Below are positions 26,101 to 41,100 of a DNA stretch of 64,000 nucleotides, in pieces. This DNA is from Pterois miles (Eukaryota > Chordata > Actinopteri > Perciformes > Scorpaenidae). Below the pieces are notes generated by a model. The model worked only from the letters and a program-made list of their open reading frames with translations. It was not told the origin of the DNA and did no database searches. The first letter of the stretch is position 1, and each line of letters opens with the position of its first letter. The DNA is taken from contig CAMQGK010000147.1 in assembly GCA_947000775.1 (NCBI GenBank), forward strand, positions 3,304,501 to 3,368,500, read 5' to 3'. The position numbers and the translations under genes were made by a program.

Positions 26101-29100
26101 TTGTCTTGCTTTTTAAAATTTTTCGACATACTATACTATGACTTTTTTCATGAAATTTTTCGACATACTATACTACGACTTTTTTTCTTGAATTTTTTGG
26201 AATATGAACTTTTTTCAAGAAATTTTTCGACATAATATACTGTGATGTTTTTTTCCAAGAAATTTTTCAACATACTATACGATGACTTTTTTTTCCAAAA
26301 TTTTTCGACATACTACACTATGACTTTTTTTCCGGAAATTTTTCGACATACTATACCATGACTTTTTTCATTATTTTTTTGACATACTATACTATGACTT
26401 TTTACCATAAAATTTTTCGACATACTATACAATGACTTTTTTTCATGAATTTTTTGACATACTATACTATGATTTTTTTCATGATTTTTTTGACATACTA
26501 TACTATGATTTTTTCATGAAATTTTTCGACATACTATACTATGACTTTTTTCATGAAATTTTTTCGACATACTATACTATGATTTTTTCATGAAATTTTT
26601 CGACATACTATACTATGACTTTTTGCATGAAACTTTTCGACATACTATACTATGACTTTTTTCATGAAATTTTTCGACATACTATACTATGACTTTTTGC
26701 ATGAAACCTTTCGACATACTATACTATGACTTTTTTCATGAAACTTTTCGACATACTATACTATGACTTTTTTTCCGGACATTTTTCGACATACTATACT
26801 ATGACTTTTTTCATGAAATTTTTCGACATGCTATACTATGATTTTTTTCATGATTTTTTTTTAAATACTATACTATGATTTTTTCATGAAACTTTTCGAC
26901 ATACTATACTATGACTTTTTTTTCCGGAAATTTTTCGACACACTATACTATGACTTTTTATCATAAAATTTTTCGACATACTATACTATGACTTTTTATC
27001 ATAAAATTTTTCGACATACAAGTCTGACTTTTTTTTATGATTTTTTCGACGTAATATACTATGTCGTTTTACATGAAACTTTTCGACATACTATACTATG
27101 ACTTTTTTTCCGAAATTTTTTTGACATACTATACTATGACTTTTTATCATAAAATTTTTCGACATACTATATTATGTTTTTTTCATGAAATTTTTCGACA
27201 TACTATACTACGACTTTTTTTCATGAATTTTTTGGAATATGAACTTTTTTCAAGAAATTTTTCGACATAATGTACTATGACTTTTTTTCCGAAATTTTTC
27301 GACATACTACACTATGACTTTTTTCATGAAATTTTTCGACATGCTATACTATGACTTTTTTTCCGGAAATTTTTCGACATACTATACTATGACTTTTTTT
27401 CCGAAAATTTTTCGAAATACTATACTATGACTTTTTATCATAAAATTTTTCGACATACTATACTATGACTTTTTTCATGAAATTTTTCGACATGCTATAC
27501 TGACTTTTTTTCATGAATTTTTTGACATACTATACTATGATTTTTTCATGAAATTTTTCGACATACTATACTATGACTTTTTTCATGAAATTTTTCGACA
27601 TACTATACTGTGACTTTTTTTCCGGAAATTTTTCGACATACTATACTATGACCTTTTATCAAAATTTTTCGACTTACTATACTATGACTTTTCTCATGAA
27701 ACCTTTCGATATACTATACTGACTTTTTTCTTCCGAAAATTTTTCGACATGCTATACTATGACTTTTTTCATGAAATTTTTCGACATACCATACTATGAC
27801 TTTTCTCATGAAATTTTTCGATATACTATACTGACTTTTTTTTTCCGAAAATTTTTCGACATGCTATACTATGACTATTTTCATGAAATTTTTCGACTTA
27901 TTATACTATGCCATAAATATACTGACTTTTTTCATGAAATTTTTTGACATACTATACTATGACTTTTTATCATAAAATTTTTCGACATACTATACTACGA
28001 CTTTTTTTCATGAATTTTTTGGAATATGAACTTTTTTCAAGAAATTTTTCGACATAATATACTGTGATTTTTTTTCCAAGAAATTTTTCAACATACTATA
28101 CTATGAATTCTTATCATAAAATTTTTCGACATACTATACTATGACTTTTTTCATGAAATTTTTCGACATGCTATACTATGACTTTTTATCATAAAACTTT
28201 TCGACATAATATACTATGACTTTTTTTATGAAAATTTTTGAAATACTATACTATGACTTTTTATCATGAAATTTTTCGACATACTATACTATGACTTTTT
28301 TCATGAAAATTTTCGACATGCTATCCTATGACTTTTTTTCATGATTTTTTTCGACATACTATACTATGACTTTTTGCATGAAACCTTTCGACATACTATA
28401 CTATGACTTTTTTCATGAAATTTTTCGAAAATATTAGAGGGGCCGGGACAATATCTTAAACCTTCTCATGAATGAACATCCTAATATGAAGACATGCTCA
28501 CTATGACTCGAAAACTTTTCGACATACTGTACTATGACTTTTTTTCCGGAAATTTTTCGACATACTATACTATGACGTTTTATCATAAAATTTTTCGACA
28601 TACTATAGTATGACTTTTTTCATGAAATTTTTCGACATGCTATACTATGATTTTTTTCATAAACTTTTGAATACTATACTAGCAAACTCTCTTTCCATAA
28701 ATTTTTCGACATACTATACTATGATTTTTTTTCCGAAATTTTTCGACATACTACTCTGACTTTTTTCATGAAATTTTTCGACATACTATACTATGACTTT
28801 TTTTTCCGGAAATTTTTCGACATACTATACGATGACTTTTTTTCATGAAATTTTTCGACATACTATACTATGACTTTTTATCATAAAATTTTTCGACATA
28901 CTATACTCTGACTTTTTTTCATGAAATTTTTCGACGTACTATACTATGACGTTTTATCATGAAACTTTTCGACATACTATACTATGACTTTTTTCAAATT
29001 TTCTTGATTTCTAGTCGATTCAGGAAACTTTCTTGCTTTTGGTTTCAACTTTTGTTATCGCTTTTTTCATGAAATTTTTTCGACATACTATACTATGACT

Positions 29101-32100
29101 TTTTATCATAAAATTTTTCGACATACTATATTATGACTTTTTTTCATGAAATTTTTCGACATACTATACTACGACTTTTTTTCATGAATTTTTTGGAATA
29201 TGAACTTTTTTCAAGAAATTTTTCGACATAATGTACTGTGATGTTTTTTCCAAGAAATTTTTCAACATACTATACTATGACTTTTTTTTCCGAAATTTTT
29301 CGACATACTACACTATGACTTTTTTCATGAAATTTTTCGACATGCTATACTATGACTTTTTTTCCGGAAATTTTTCGACATACTATACTATGACTTTTTT
29401 CATGAAATTTTTCGACATGCTATACTATGACTTTTTATCATAAAACTTTTCGACATACTATACTATGACTTTTTTCATGAAATTTGTCGACATGCTATAC
29501 TATGACTTTTTTCATGAAATTTTTGAATGCTATACTATGACTTTTTATCATAAAACTTTTCGACATACTATACTATGACTTTTTTCCGAAAATTTTTCGA
29601 AATACTATACTATGACTTTTTATCATAAATTTTTAACATCTATCTTGCTTTTTTCCGAAATTTTTCGACATACTACACTATGACTTTTTTCATGAAATTT
29701 TTCGACATGCTATACTATGACTTTTTTTCCGAAAATTTTTCGACATACTATACTATGACTTTTTTTCATGAAATTTTTCGACATACTATACTATGACTTT
29801 TTTCATGAAATTTTTCGACATACTATACTATGACTTTTTTCACGATTTTTTTTGACATACTATACTATGATTTTTTTCATGAAATTTTTCGACATACTAT
29901 ACTATGACTTTTTCCACGATTATTTTCGACATAGTATTCTATGATTTTTTTCATGAAATTTTTCGACATACTATACTATGACTTTTTTTCATGAAATTTT
30001 TCGACATACTATACTATGACTTTTTATCATGAAATTTTTCGACATACTATACTATGACTTTTTTCATGAAATTTTTCATATTATATTATGCTTTTTCGTT
30101 TTTCGACATTCTATTCTATAATTTTTTTCGTGAAATTTTTCGACATACTATACTATGACTTTTATGATTTTCAACTTACTTGTTGCTACTTACTGACTTT
30201 TTTCATGAAATTTTTCGACATACTATACTATGACTTTTTCCCGATTATTTTGACATAGTATTCTATGATTTTTTTCATGAAATTTTTCGACATACTATAC
30301 TATGACTTTTTTTAATGAAATTTTTCGACATACTATACTATGACTTTTTATCATAAAATTTTTCGACATACTATACTATGACTTTTTTCATGAAACTTTT
30401 CGACATGCTATACTATGACTTTTTATCATAAAATTTTTCGACATGCTAGACTATGACTTTTTTCATGAAATTTTTCGACATAATATACTGTCTTGTTTAA
30501 CATGAAACTTTTCGACATACTATACTTGACTTTTTTTTCGTGAAAAATTTTCGACATGCTATACTATGACTTTTTTCACGATTTTTTTCGACATACTATT
30601 CTATGGCGCCATGCTATACTTGACTTTTTTCATGAAATTTTTCGACATGCTACACTATGACTTTTTATCAAAAAATTTTTCGACATACAAGACTGACTTT
30701 TTCATGATTTTTTCAACGTAATATACTATGTCTTTTTACATGAAACTTTTCGACATACTATACTATGACTTTTTTTCCAAGAATTTTTTTTGACATACTA
30801 TACTATGACTTTTTATCATAAAATTTTTCGACATACTATACTATGACTTTTTTCATGAAATTTTTCGACATGCTATACTATGACTTTTTTTCATATGATT
30901 TTGGGCTCTTCGGCCCAAAATTTTTCGACATACTACACTATGACTTTTTTTCCGGAAATTTTTCGACATACTATACTATGACTTTTTTCATTATTTTTTT
31001 GACATACTATACTATGACTTTTTACCATAAAATTTTTCGACATACTATACTATGACTTTTTTTCATGAAATTTTTTGACATGCTATCCTATGATTTTTTT
31101 CATGATTTTTTTTGACATACTATACTATGATTTTTTCATGAAATTTTTCGACATACTATACTATGACTTTTTTCATGAAATTTTTCGACATACTATACTA
31201 TGACTTTTTTCATGAAATTTTTTCGACATACTATACTATGACTTTTTTCATGAAATTTTTTCGACATACTATACTATGACTTTTTTCATGAAATTTTTCG
31301 ACATACTATACTATGACTTTTTTCATGAAACTTTTCGACATACTATTCTATGACTTTTTTTTCAGGAAATTTTTCGACATGCTATACTATGACGTTTTAT
31401 CATGAAATTTTTCAACATACTATACTATGATTTTTTCATGAAACTTTTCGACATACTATACTATGACTTTTTTTTCCGGAAATTTTTCGACACACTATAC
31501 TATGACTTTTTATCATAAAATTTTTCGACATACTATACTATGACTTTTTATCATGAATTTTTCGCATCGCTCTTTTTGTGTTCTCTTCTGCTTTTTTCGA
31601 ATTGTCTTCTTGCTTTTTATCATAAAATTTTTCGACATACTATATTATGTTTTTTTCATGAAATTTTTCGACATACTATACTACGACTTTTTTTCATGAA
31701 TTTTTTGGAATATGAACTTTTTTCAAGAAATTTTTCGACATAATGTACTGTGACTTTTTTTCCGAAATTTTTCGACATCTCACTTGACTTTTTTCATGAA
31801 ATTTTTCGACATGCTATACTATGACTTTTTTTCCGGAAATTTTTCGACATACTATACTATGACTTTTTTTCCGAAAATTTTTCGACATACTATACTATGA
31901 CTTTTTATCATAAAATTTTTCGACATACTATACTATGACTTTTTTCATGAAATTTTTCGACATGCTATACTATGACTTTTTTTCATAGAATTTTTCGACA
32001 TACTATACTATGACTTTTTTTCAAAATTTTTCGACATACTATACTATGACTTTTTTTGATCATAAAATTTTTCGACATACTATACTATGACTTTTTTCAT

Positions 32101-35100
32101 GAAAATTTTTGACATACTATACTATGACTTTTTTCAAGAAATTTTTCGACATACTATACTATGACTTTTTTCATGAAATTTTTCGACATACTATACTATG
32201 ACTTTTTTCATGAAATTTTTCGACATACGATACTATGACTTTTTTTCATGAAATTTTTCGACATACTATACTATGACTTTTTTCATGAATTTTTCGACAT
32301 ACTATACTATGACTTTTTTCAAAGAAATTTTTGGACATACTATACTACGACTTTTTTTCATGAATTATGATTCGAATTTTCAACATATTCTGGTGGACAC
32401 CTCTAGAATTCTTTTAACAACTTTTCGACATACTATACTATGACTTTTTTTTCCGAAAATTTTTCGACATACTATACTATGACTTTTTTCATGAAATTTT
32501 TCGACATGCTATACTATGACTTTTTTTATGAAAATTTTTGACATACTATACTATGACTTTTTTCATGAAATTTTTCGACATACTATATTCTGACTTTTTT
32601 CAAGAAATTTTTCGACATGCTATACTATGACTATTTTCATGAAATTTTTCGACATACTATACTATGACTTTTTTCATGAAATTTTTCGACATACGATACT
32701 ATGACTTTTTTCATGAAATTTTTCGACATACTATACTATGACTTTTTCATTTTTTACTCTTACTATGACTTTTTAAAGAAATTTTTCGACATACTATACT
32801 ACGACTTTTTTCATGAATTTTTGGAATATGAACTTTTCAAGAAATTTTTCAACATAATATACTGTGATGTTTTAGAATTCAACATAATATACTAGGACTT
32901 TTTTTCATGAAATTTTTCGACATACTATGCTATGACTTTTTATCATGAAATTTTTCGACATGCTACACTGTGACTTTTTTTCCGAGAATTTTTCGACATA
33001 CTATACTGTGACTTTTTTTCCGGAAATTTTTCGACATACTATACTATGACTTTTTTTCAGAAAATTTTTCGACATACTATACTGTGACTTTTTTCATGAA
33101 ATTTTTCGACATGCTATACTATGACTTTTTCTCATGAAACTTTTCGACATACTATACTATGACTTTTTTTTCCGAAAATTTTTCGAAATGCTATACTATG
33201 ACTTTTTTCATAAAATTTTTCGACATACTATACTATGACTTTTTTATACATACTACTGACTTTTTTCATGAAATTTTTTGACATGCTATACTATGACTTT
33301 TTTCATAAAATTTTTCGACATACTGTACTATGACTTTTTTTCCGGAAATTTTTCGACATACTATACTATGACTTTTTATCATAAAATTTTTCGACATCTA
33401 TACTACCAGAAATTTTTCGACATACTATACTACGACTTTTTTTCATGAATTTTTTGGAATATGAACTTTTTTCAAGAAATTTTTCGACATAATATACTGT
33501 GATGTTTTTTCCAAGAAATTTTTCAACATACTATACGATGACTTTTTTTTCCGGAAATTTTTCGACATACTATACTATGACTTTTTTTCCGGAAATTTTT
33601 TGACATACTATACTATGACTTTTTACCATAAAATTTTTTGACATACTATACTATGACTTTTTTTCATGAATTTTTTGACATGCTATACTATGACTTTTTA
33701 TCATGAAATTTTTCGACATACTATACTATGACTTTTTTTCAGGAAATTTTTCGACATACTATACTATGACTTTTTTTCATGAAAATTTTTCGACATACTA
33801 TACTATGACTTTTTTCATGAAATTTTTCGACATGCTATACTATGACTTTTTTCATGAAACTTTTCGACATACTATACTATGACTTTTTTCATGAAATTTT
33901 TCGACATACTATACTATGACTTTTTTCATGAAATTTTTCGACATACTATACTATGACTTTTTTCATGAAATTTTCGAATACTATACTTGTTTTTTCGGAA
34001 TTTTTCGATCTACTTGTTTTTCATGAAATTTTTCGATGCTTCTAGATTGTCTCTTGTTTTTTCATGAAATTTTTCGAAGCTATACTGCTTTTTTTATGAA
34101 AATTTTTGACATACTATACTATGACTTTTTTCATGAAATTTTTCGACATACTATATTATGACTTTTTTCATGAAATTTTTCGAATATATATATGATTTTT
34201 CATAAATTTTTCGAATACTATACTATGATTTTTTCATGAAATTTTGACATACTATACTATGATTTTTATGAATTTTTGTTTTTTTTATTTTTTCTTTTTT
34301 AATTTTGTTTCGTTCGAATTTTATATGTTTTAGAATTTTATTTGCTTTATGAATTTTTTTGTTCTGAAATTTTCGAATTTCTTGTTTCCGAAAATTTTCG
34401 AATGTTGCTTCCGAATTTTTGAATAACTATGATTTTTTCATAAAATTTTGTTCTGTTTTTTTCAATTTTTGACATATTATTGTTTTTATAAAATTTTTGA
34501 TATTTGTTTTTATGAATTTTTGATTTCGAATTTGGAATAGTTTTAAGAACAATTTGGAAGAAATTTCTTTTTGTTTTCCGGAAATTTTTCGATTTTGCCT
34601 TTTTGCTTTGCTTTATAAATTTTTCGCTCTTCTATGCTTTTTTCATGAATTTTTGACATACTATACTATGATTTTTTTCATGATTTTTTTGACATACTAT
34701 TCTATGATTTTTTTCATGAAATTTTTTTCGACATACTATACTATGACTTTTTTCATGAAATTTTTTCGACATACTATACTATGATTTTTTCATGAAATTT
34801 TTCGACATACTATACTATGACTTTTTCATGAAACTTTTCGACATACTATACTATGACTTTTTTTCATGAAATTTTTCGACATACTATACTATGACTTTTT
34901 TCATAAAATTTTTCGACATACTATACTATGACTTTTTTCATGAAACTTTTCGACATACTATACTATGACTTTTTTTCCGGAAATTTTTCGACATACTATA
35001 CTATGACTTTTTTCATGAAATTTTTGAATGCTATACTATTTTTTTCATATTCTTTTTTTCATGAAACTTTTCGACATACTATCTTGACTTTTTTTCCGGA

Positions 35101-38100
35101 AATTTTTCGACATACTATACTATGACTTTTTATCATAAAATTTTTCGAATACTATCTATGCTTTTATAATGTGCTTTTTATGATTTTTGACGTATTCTTG
35201 GTTTTCATGACATAAATTGCATCTCTGTTTATAAAATTTTGACATACTATATATGTTTTTCATGAAATTTTTTCGACATACTATACTACGACTTTTTTTC
35301 GTGAATTTTTTGGAATATGAACTTTTTTCAAGAAATTTTTCGACATAATATACTTGCTTTTTTCGAAATTTTCGACATACTACACTATGACTTTTTTCAT
35401 GAAATTTTTCGACATGCTATACTATGACTTTTTTTCCGGAAATTTTTCGACATACTATACTATGACTTTTTTTCCGAAAATTTTTCGAAATACTATACTA
35501 TGACTTTTTATCATGAAATTTTTCGACATACTATACTATGACTTTTTTCATGAAATTTTTCGGCATGCTATACTACTTTTTTTCATGAAATTTTTCGACA
35601 TACTATACTATGACTTTTTGCATGAAATTTTTCGACATACTATACTATGACTTTTTTCATGAATTTTTCTCTTTAATTAAACATCTCGCGAATTGCACTC
35701 TGTAAATTTGACTTGTTATGTTGTCTTCTCTTTGAAATTTTCGAATTCTAGCTTTTTGTGATCTGTAGATGTCTTCGTAGCATGTTCTATGCTTTTTATG
35801 CGCTTTTCTTGTTTTGCTTTTTTCATGAAATTTTTTTACATACTATACTATGACTTTTTATCATAAAATTTTTCGACATACTATACTACGACTTTTTTTC
35901 GTGAATTTTTTGGAATATGAACTTTTTTCAAGAAATTTTTCAACATAATATACTGTGATTTTTTTTCAAGAAATTTTTCAACATACTATACTTGACTTTT
36001 TTCTGAATTTTGATTTCATTTGCATACTTCTATTTTATAATTTTGCACTATCTAGCTTTTTATTGTCTTTTGTATCTTGATAAATTTTCGACATCTTCTG
36101 CTTTTTCATGAAATTTTGACATTTCTATGTTTTTTTCATGATTTTTTTTAAATACTATCTATGTTTTCATAACTTTTCACTCTATACTCTTTTTTATTTT
36201 TGAATTCTAGACTTTTTTCATAAATTTTTCGACATACTATCTGCTTTCTCTTCTTTTCTTTTTGTCTAATTTTTCGCTCTTTTGTTGTTTTTTCATGAAA
36301 TTTTTCGACATACTATACTATGAATTTTTTTCAAGAAATTTGTCAACATACTATACTATGACTTTTTTCACGATTTTTTTCGACATACTATTCTATGACT
36401 TTTTTCAAGAAATTTTTCGACATACTGTACTGACTTTTTTTCCGAAAATTTTTCGACATAGTATACTATGACTATTTTCATGAAATTTTTCGACATACTA
36501 TGACTTTTTTCATGACTTTTTTTTGACATACTATACTATGACTTTTTGCATGAAACTTTTCGACATACTATACTATGATTTTTTTCATGAAATTTTTCGA
36601 CATACTATACTGACTTTTTTCATGAAACTTTTCGACATACTATGCTGTGACTTTTGTTTCCTGAAATTTTTCGACATATTATACTATGATTTTTTTTGTT
36701 ATGAAATTTGTCATAATACTATAATATGACTTTTTCATGAAATCTGTCAACATACTATTACTTCTAATTACTATGAATTTTATTATGAATTTTTCAACAC
36801 ATAATATATTGACTTTGTTCATTAAATATTGTAACATTATATACTATGCATATAACTCTTTTGAAATACTGTACAAGTTTTGGTGCAGCAGGTCTGCATG
36901 GAGTGTTGTGTCAGATGCAGCAGCAGATTCTTATCTGGTAATTTTTTTGTGCTTTTTTTTAACAGCAACTGTGATTTCTGTTAAACTGTTTTGTCCAGCT
37001 GGATGGAAAAGTAGGCTGTGTTGGGAGGAGGGAGGACTGACCTGTACCAGTTGGTGAGGGTCATCATAATGTAGAGCGAAGCCAGAAAGAGCATGAAGTG
37101 GAAGAAGGAGTAGCTGTATTGGACCATGTCCCGCTCATTGTCCTCAACCCGCCTGGGTCCCGTCGATTCCTCCGAGAGGTCGGGGCTGCTGCCGCCCTCA
37201 GCCAGGATGGCAGAGTCTTTGGAGGCCATGGTCAGCTTGTTCACCTGGCTGGTGCTTGACGAACGAATGCTGAAAGCAAAACACAGATAAAGGGACAATG
37301 TATGTACAAGCTGTTTTATTTTGGCTGAGGTGCAAACCACAACACAGATAAGGCATCTTCATTTCTCAAACTGACAGGTAATTTACTACCTAAAATGACA
37401 AAACAATTTCACTTTAATGTCCACTGAGTAAAACTTTTCATCACATCACAAGATCTTCCTCAGCAGATGGACTCGTCCCAGTTGATGTTAAATATTAGAT
37501 GTTTTAATATCAGCTCCCCCCTAAGTATTAAAAAAAAAATCTTGTCCACATTGTTGGCTTAAAAGTTGAGTCTCAAAAATTATTCTTAGAAACAGCAGCT
37601 GGCAGGTTACAAATAAATTCAAACAGCTGGTTCCACAATTTCACAAAGCCCTTGAATTAGAAATCTTCGTGTCGTTGTCGTTGATTCCAGTCTCTCCTTA
37701 CTAATAATATTACTGAGCCTGTACATTTCCACTCACAAAACAATGCCAGGATTCGTCCCATTCTTTTAAATGGCCGATGCTGAAACACTTCATGCAGCTG
37801 TCATCTCTATGCTTAATTATCACAGTACACATTTCTACAGAGAATACAGAGAAGAGGGCTCCCATGTGATGTATTCAAGCCTTCAGGGCAGTGCTGACCC
37901 ACATGGGACAAGACATTTTCCCCCCGGTTTCCCATAGACAGCCCATACTATATTAATTAAACCATCTCAATTGAAATGACTGTTCATGTTTTGCAGACAA
38001 AATTGTCACACTGACTGAGCAACAAGTCTGTTAGTTATGCGGAGGCCAACAAATAATCAGTTAACATTATCTGACTCTGTCTATCAATGCCTACCATTGC

Positions 38101-41100
38101 ACAACAACTTAACCAGAACCGACACTCCCATGTTATTGTCGTGAACATTTCTAGACCTTGTAGGAAGATAGTGAAAGAAGTCTGACCACAGGATGATTTG
38201 AAAGTAGTGGTCACATTGTTTCTTATCTCACGCAATGATCCTACCTCGAGTAGAGGATGCAGAGGACAAATATAGCGAGCCCCACGATGCTCTGGGCGTC
38301 CCACCACTGCAGGTAAGGGGACGTCAGGACGGGTTCCTCTGGCCCAATGATCACCACAGCTGTCTGGTTCTCTATCTCCAGAGGGGTCGATGTGGGGGCA
38401 GCGATCTGCTGGAAGATGCTCAGTAGGCTGGGGTTACATTCTTGGTCTGAGAGGATGAGAAAAAAAACAAGCAAAAAGTCTACGAATTAGTGTGTAAACA
38501 AAAGCAGTGACAGTGATTGATTCAGATATGAGACGTCATTCACAGACATGTTTGGCTTGAGGGGGGAATGGACTCACTTTGAATATACACATTGAATCAT
38601 GCTTTATAAAGTCACAGTATAGTATGTCAAAAAAGACATCGTATGGCATGTTGAATAAATTCATGAAGTCATTGTATAGTTTGTCTTTAAAATATACTGA
38701 AAAGTCATAGGATGTATGCCATAAAAAAAATGTAAAAAAAAAAAAAAAAAAGTCAAAATTTAGTCGGTCGACAATAGTCATAGTCTAGTCGTTTGAAAAA
38801 CATTCATGAAAAGTCATTGTATAGTTTGTCATTAAAATATATTGAAAAATCATAGAATAGTACGCCATAAAAAAAAAATTCAAAAAAATCAAAATTTAGC
38901 AAGTTGAAAAAAGTCATAGTAGAAAATTATAGTATAGCATGTCAAAAAATTCATAGCATAGTATGTTGAAAAAAAGTAATATAGTATGTCAATAAATGTT
39001 ATAGTATAGTATATCAAAAACTCATAGTATAGTATCACTAAAAAAAGTCATAGTTTAGTATGTGGAAAAATGTCAGTGTAGCAAGTCAAAAAAGTATAGT
39101 ATGTTGAAAACTCTGTATAGTATGTTAAAAAAGTCATAGTACAGTATGTGGAAAAAAAGTCACAGTACGGTATGTGGAAAAATGTCATAGTACAGTATGC
39201 CGAAAAAAAGTCACAGTACGGTATGTGGAAAAATGTCAGTATAACATGTCAAAAAAATTCATAGTATAGTATGTTGAAAAAAGTCATAGTATAGTATGTC
39301 GGAAAAAAAAAGCACAGAATAGTATGTGGAAAAATGTCATAGTATGATAAAAAAGTCATAGTATAGTATGTCGAAAAAAAAAGCACAGAATAGTATGTGG
39401 AAAAATGTCATAGTATGACAAAAAAGTCATAGTATAGTAAAATGTCAAGAAAAAAAAGTCAGTGTAGCATGTCAAAAAAGTATAGTATGTAAAAAAAAGT
39501 CATAGTATAGTTTGTTGAAAAAAATCACAGTATAGTATGTGGAAAAAGTTATAGTATAGCATGTGGAAAAGTCATAGTATAGTATGACAAAAAGTCACAG
39601 TATAGTATGACGAAAAAAAGTCATAGTATAATATGACTAAAAAAGTCACAGTATAGTATGATGAAAAATGTCATAGTATAGTATGTTGAAAAGTCATAGT
39701 ATAGTATGTCAAAAAAAGTCATAGTATAATATTACTAAAAAAAATTCACAGTATAGTATGACGGAAAAGTCATAGTATAGTATGTCAAAAAAAGTAATAG
39801 TATAGTTTGTCATTAAAATATATTGAAAAGTCATAGGATGTATGCCAAAAAAAGTCAAAATTTAGCATGTCGAAAAAGTCACAGTGTAGTATGACGAAAA
39901 AAAGTCATAGTATATTATGACGAAACGTCATAGTGTAGTATGTCATGAAGTCATAGTATGGTATGTCTACAAATTTCATGAAAAAAGTCATGGTATAATT
40001 TGGCATTAAAATATACTGAAAAGTCATAGTATAGTATCATAAAATATAATAAAGTCATAGTATCATATAACATAATATATTACATATACTATATAAAAAG
40101 TCATAGCATAGTACATCATAGAGAGTTATAAAAAAGTCAAAATGTAAAAAAACAATAGTACAGTATGTCACAAGTCAGGTTGCAGTTTACATCCATGTCT
40201 GTCTAATGTCATCACTCCATCACTTGATCAGCTTATGAATTATTCAGTGTTGTGTGTGGTCACAGTGACCTTTGACCTTTGACCACCAACACCTTATCAG
40301 TTCATCATCCAAGTGGATGTTTGTGCCAGATTTAAAGAAGATGGACCACTGAAAACAGAGTGCCGACCACAGTCTGTGTGACATGTAAACACAAGACATG
40401 GGAGGCATGAAAGTAGCTTGAAAATGATACTTAAACCATTTAAAATCAATAATAATGCTCTGTGTGGACACTTTAACACACTCTATGGATCATTTCACCA
40501 CAGCATGCTACGCTGCCACTAGTACAACATACTGCACAGAACAGATCTTGAACAGAACGACCAAAAGCATGACTAACAAAGCAATAACTCGGTCATATGA
40601 CGTAGAAAGGACGGCAGTTCTTTAAAATGAATGCAACAATTCATAACCACAGCGCCAAAGATGGACACCAGTCTGGGGCTAACGGATGGCTGCTACGTCT
40701 GCTAATTCATAACTGTCTCGTTGTTTACAGCAATATTTCAGGCAACCAGCGAACACTCTCACCGGGTTCGTTGGTCATGGCCGACCAGGTCAGATACATG
40801 GTGTACAGGGTGATGACGGAGGACTGAAGAAGACCTGAACGTGTCTGAGACTCCTGCGGACACACAGATGAAAGAGGCAGAAATCTATAAGTATATAACA
40901 TGAAATACTGCGTGAAAACTGAGCAAACTCTGTTCACTGATTCAGACTGTAAGATGTGGCCGAAAGTACAGAAAACTCCAGCAAGTGGACACCGGTTAAG
41001 CTTATTCTGTCATTCATTACTTATTTTCTACATGCTCTTAGATGCATCTATGAAAGGTTGTCTTGTGATAACTAACAACATCAAGTTCACTCAACATCAA

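Noticed and set aside
13508..36729. Many open frames of 60-128 codons reading like TFFMKFFDILYYDFF
   Set aside because: They are direct translations of the 37-bp satellite. Since 37 is not a multiple of 3, frames stay open only by lack of stops in a T-rich repeat. There is no start context, domain or splice logic.
13300..36760. CRISPR-like array: regular repeats with variable pieces
   Set aside because: There are no unique spacers. The variable parts are a few recurring linker classes, the host is a vertebrate and there are no cas genes.
13300..36760. Centromere
   Set aside because: The array lies inside an intact gene's intron and is only about 23 kb. Nothing supports centromere function.
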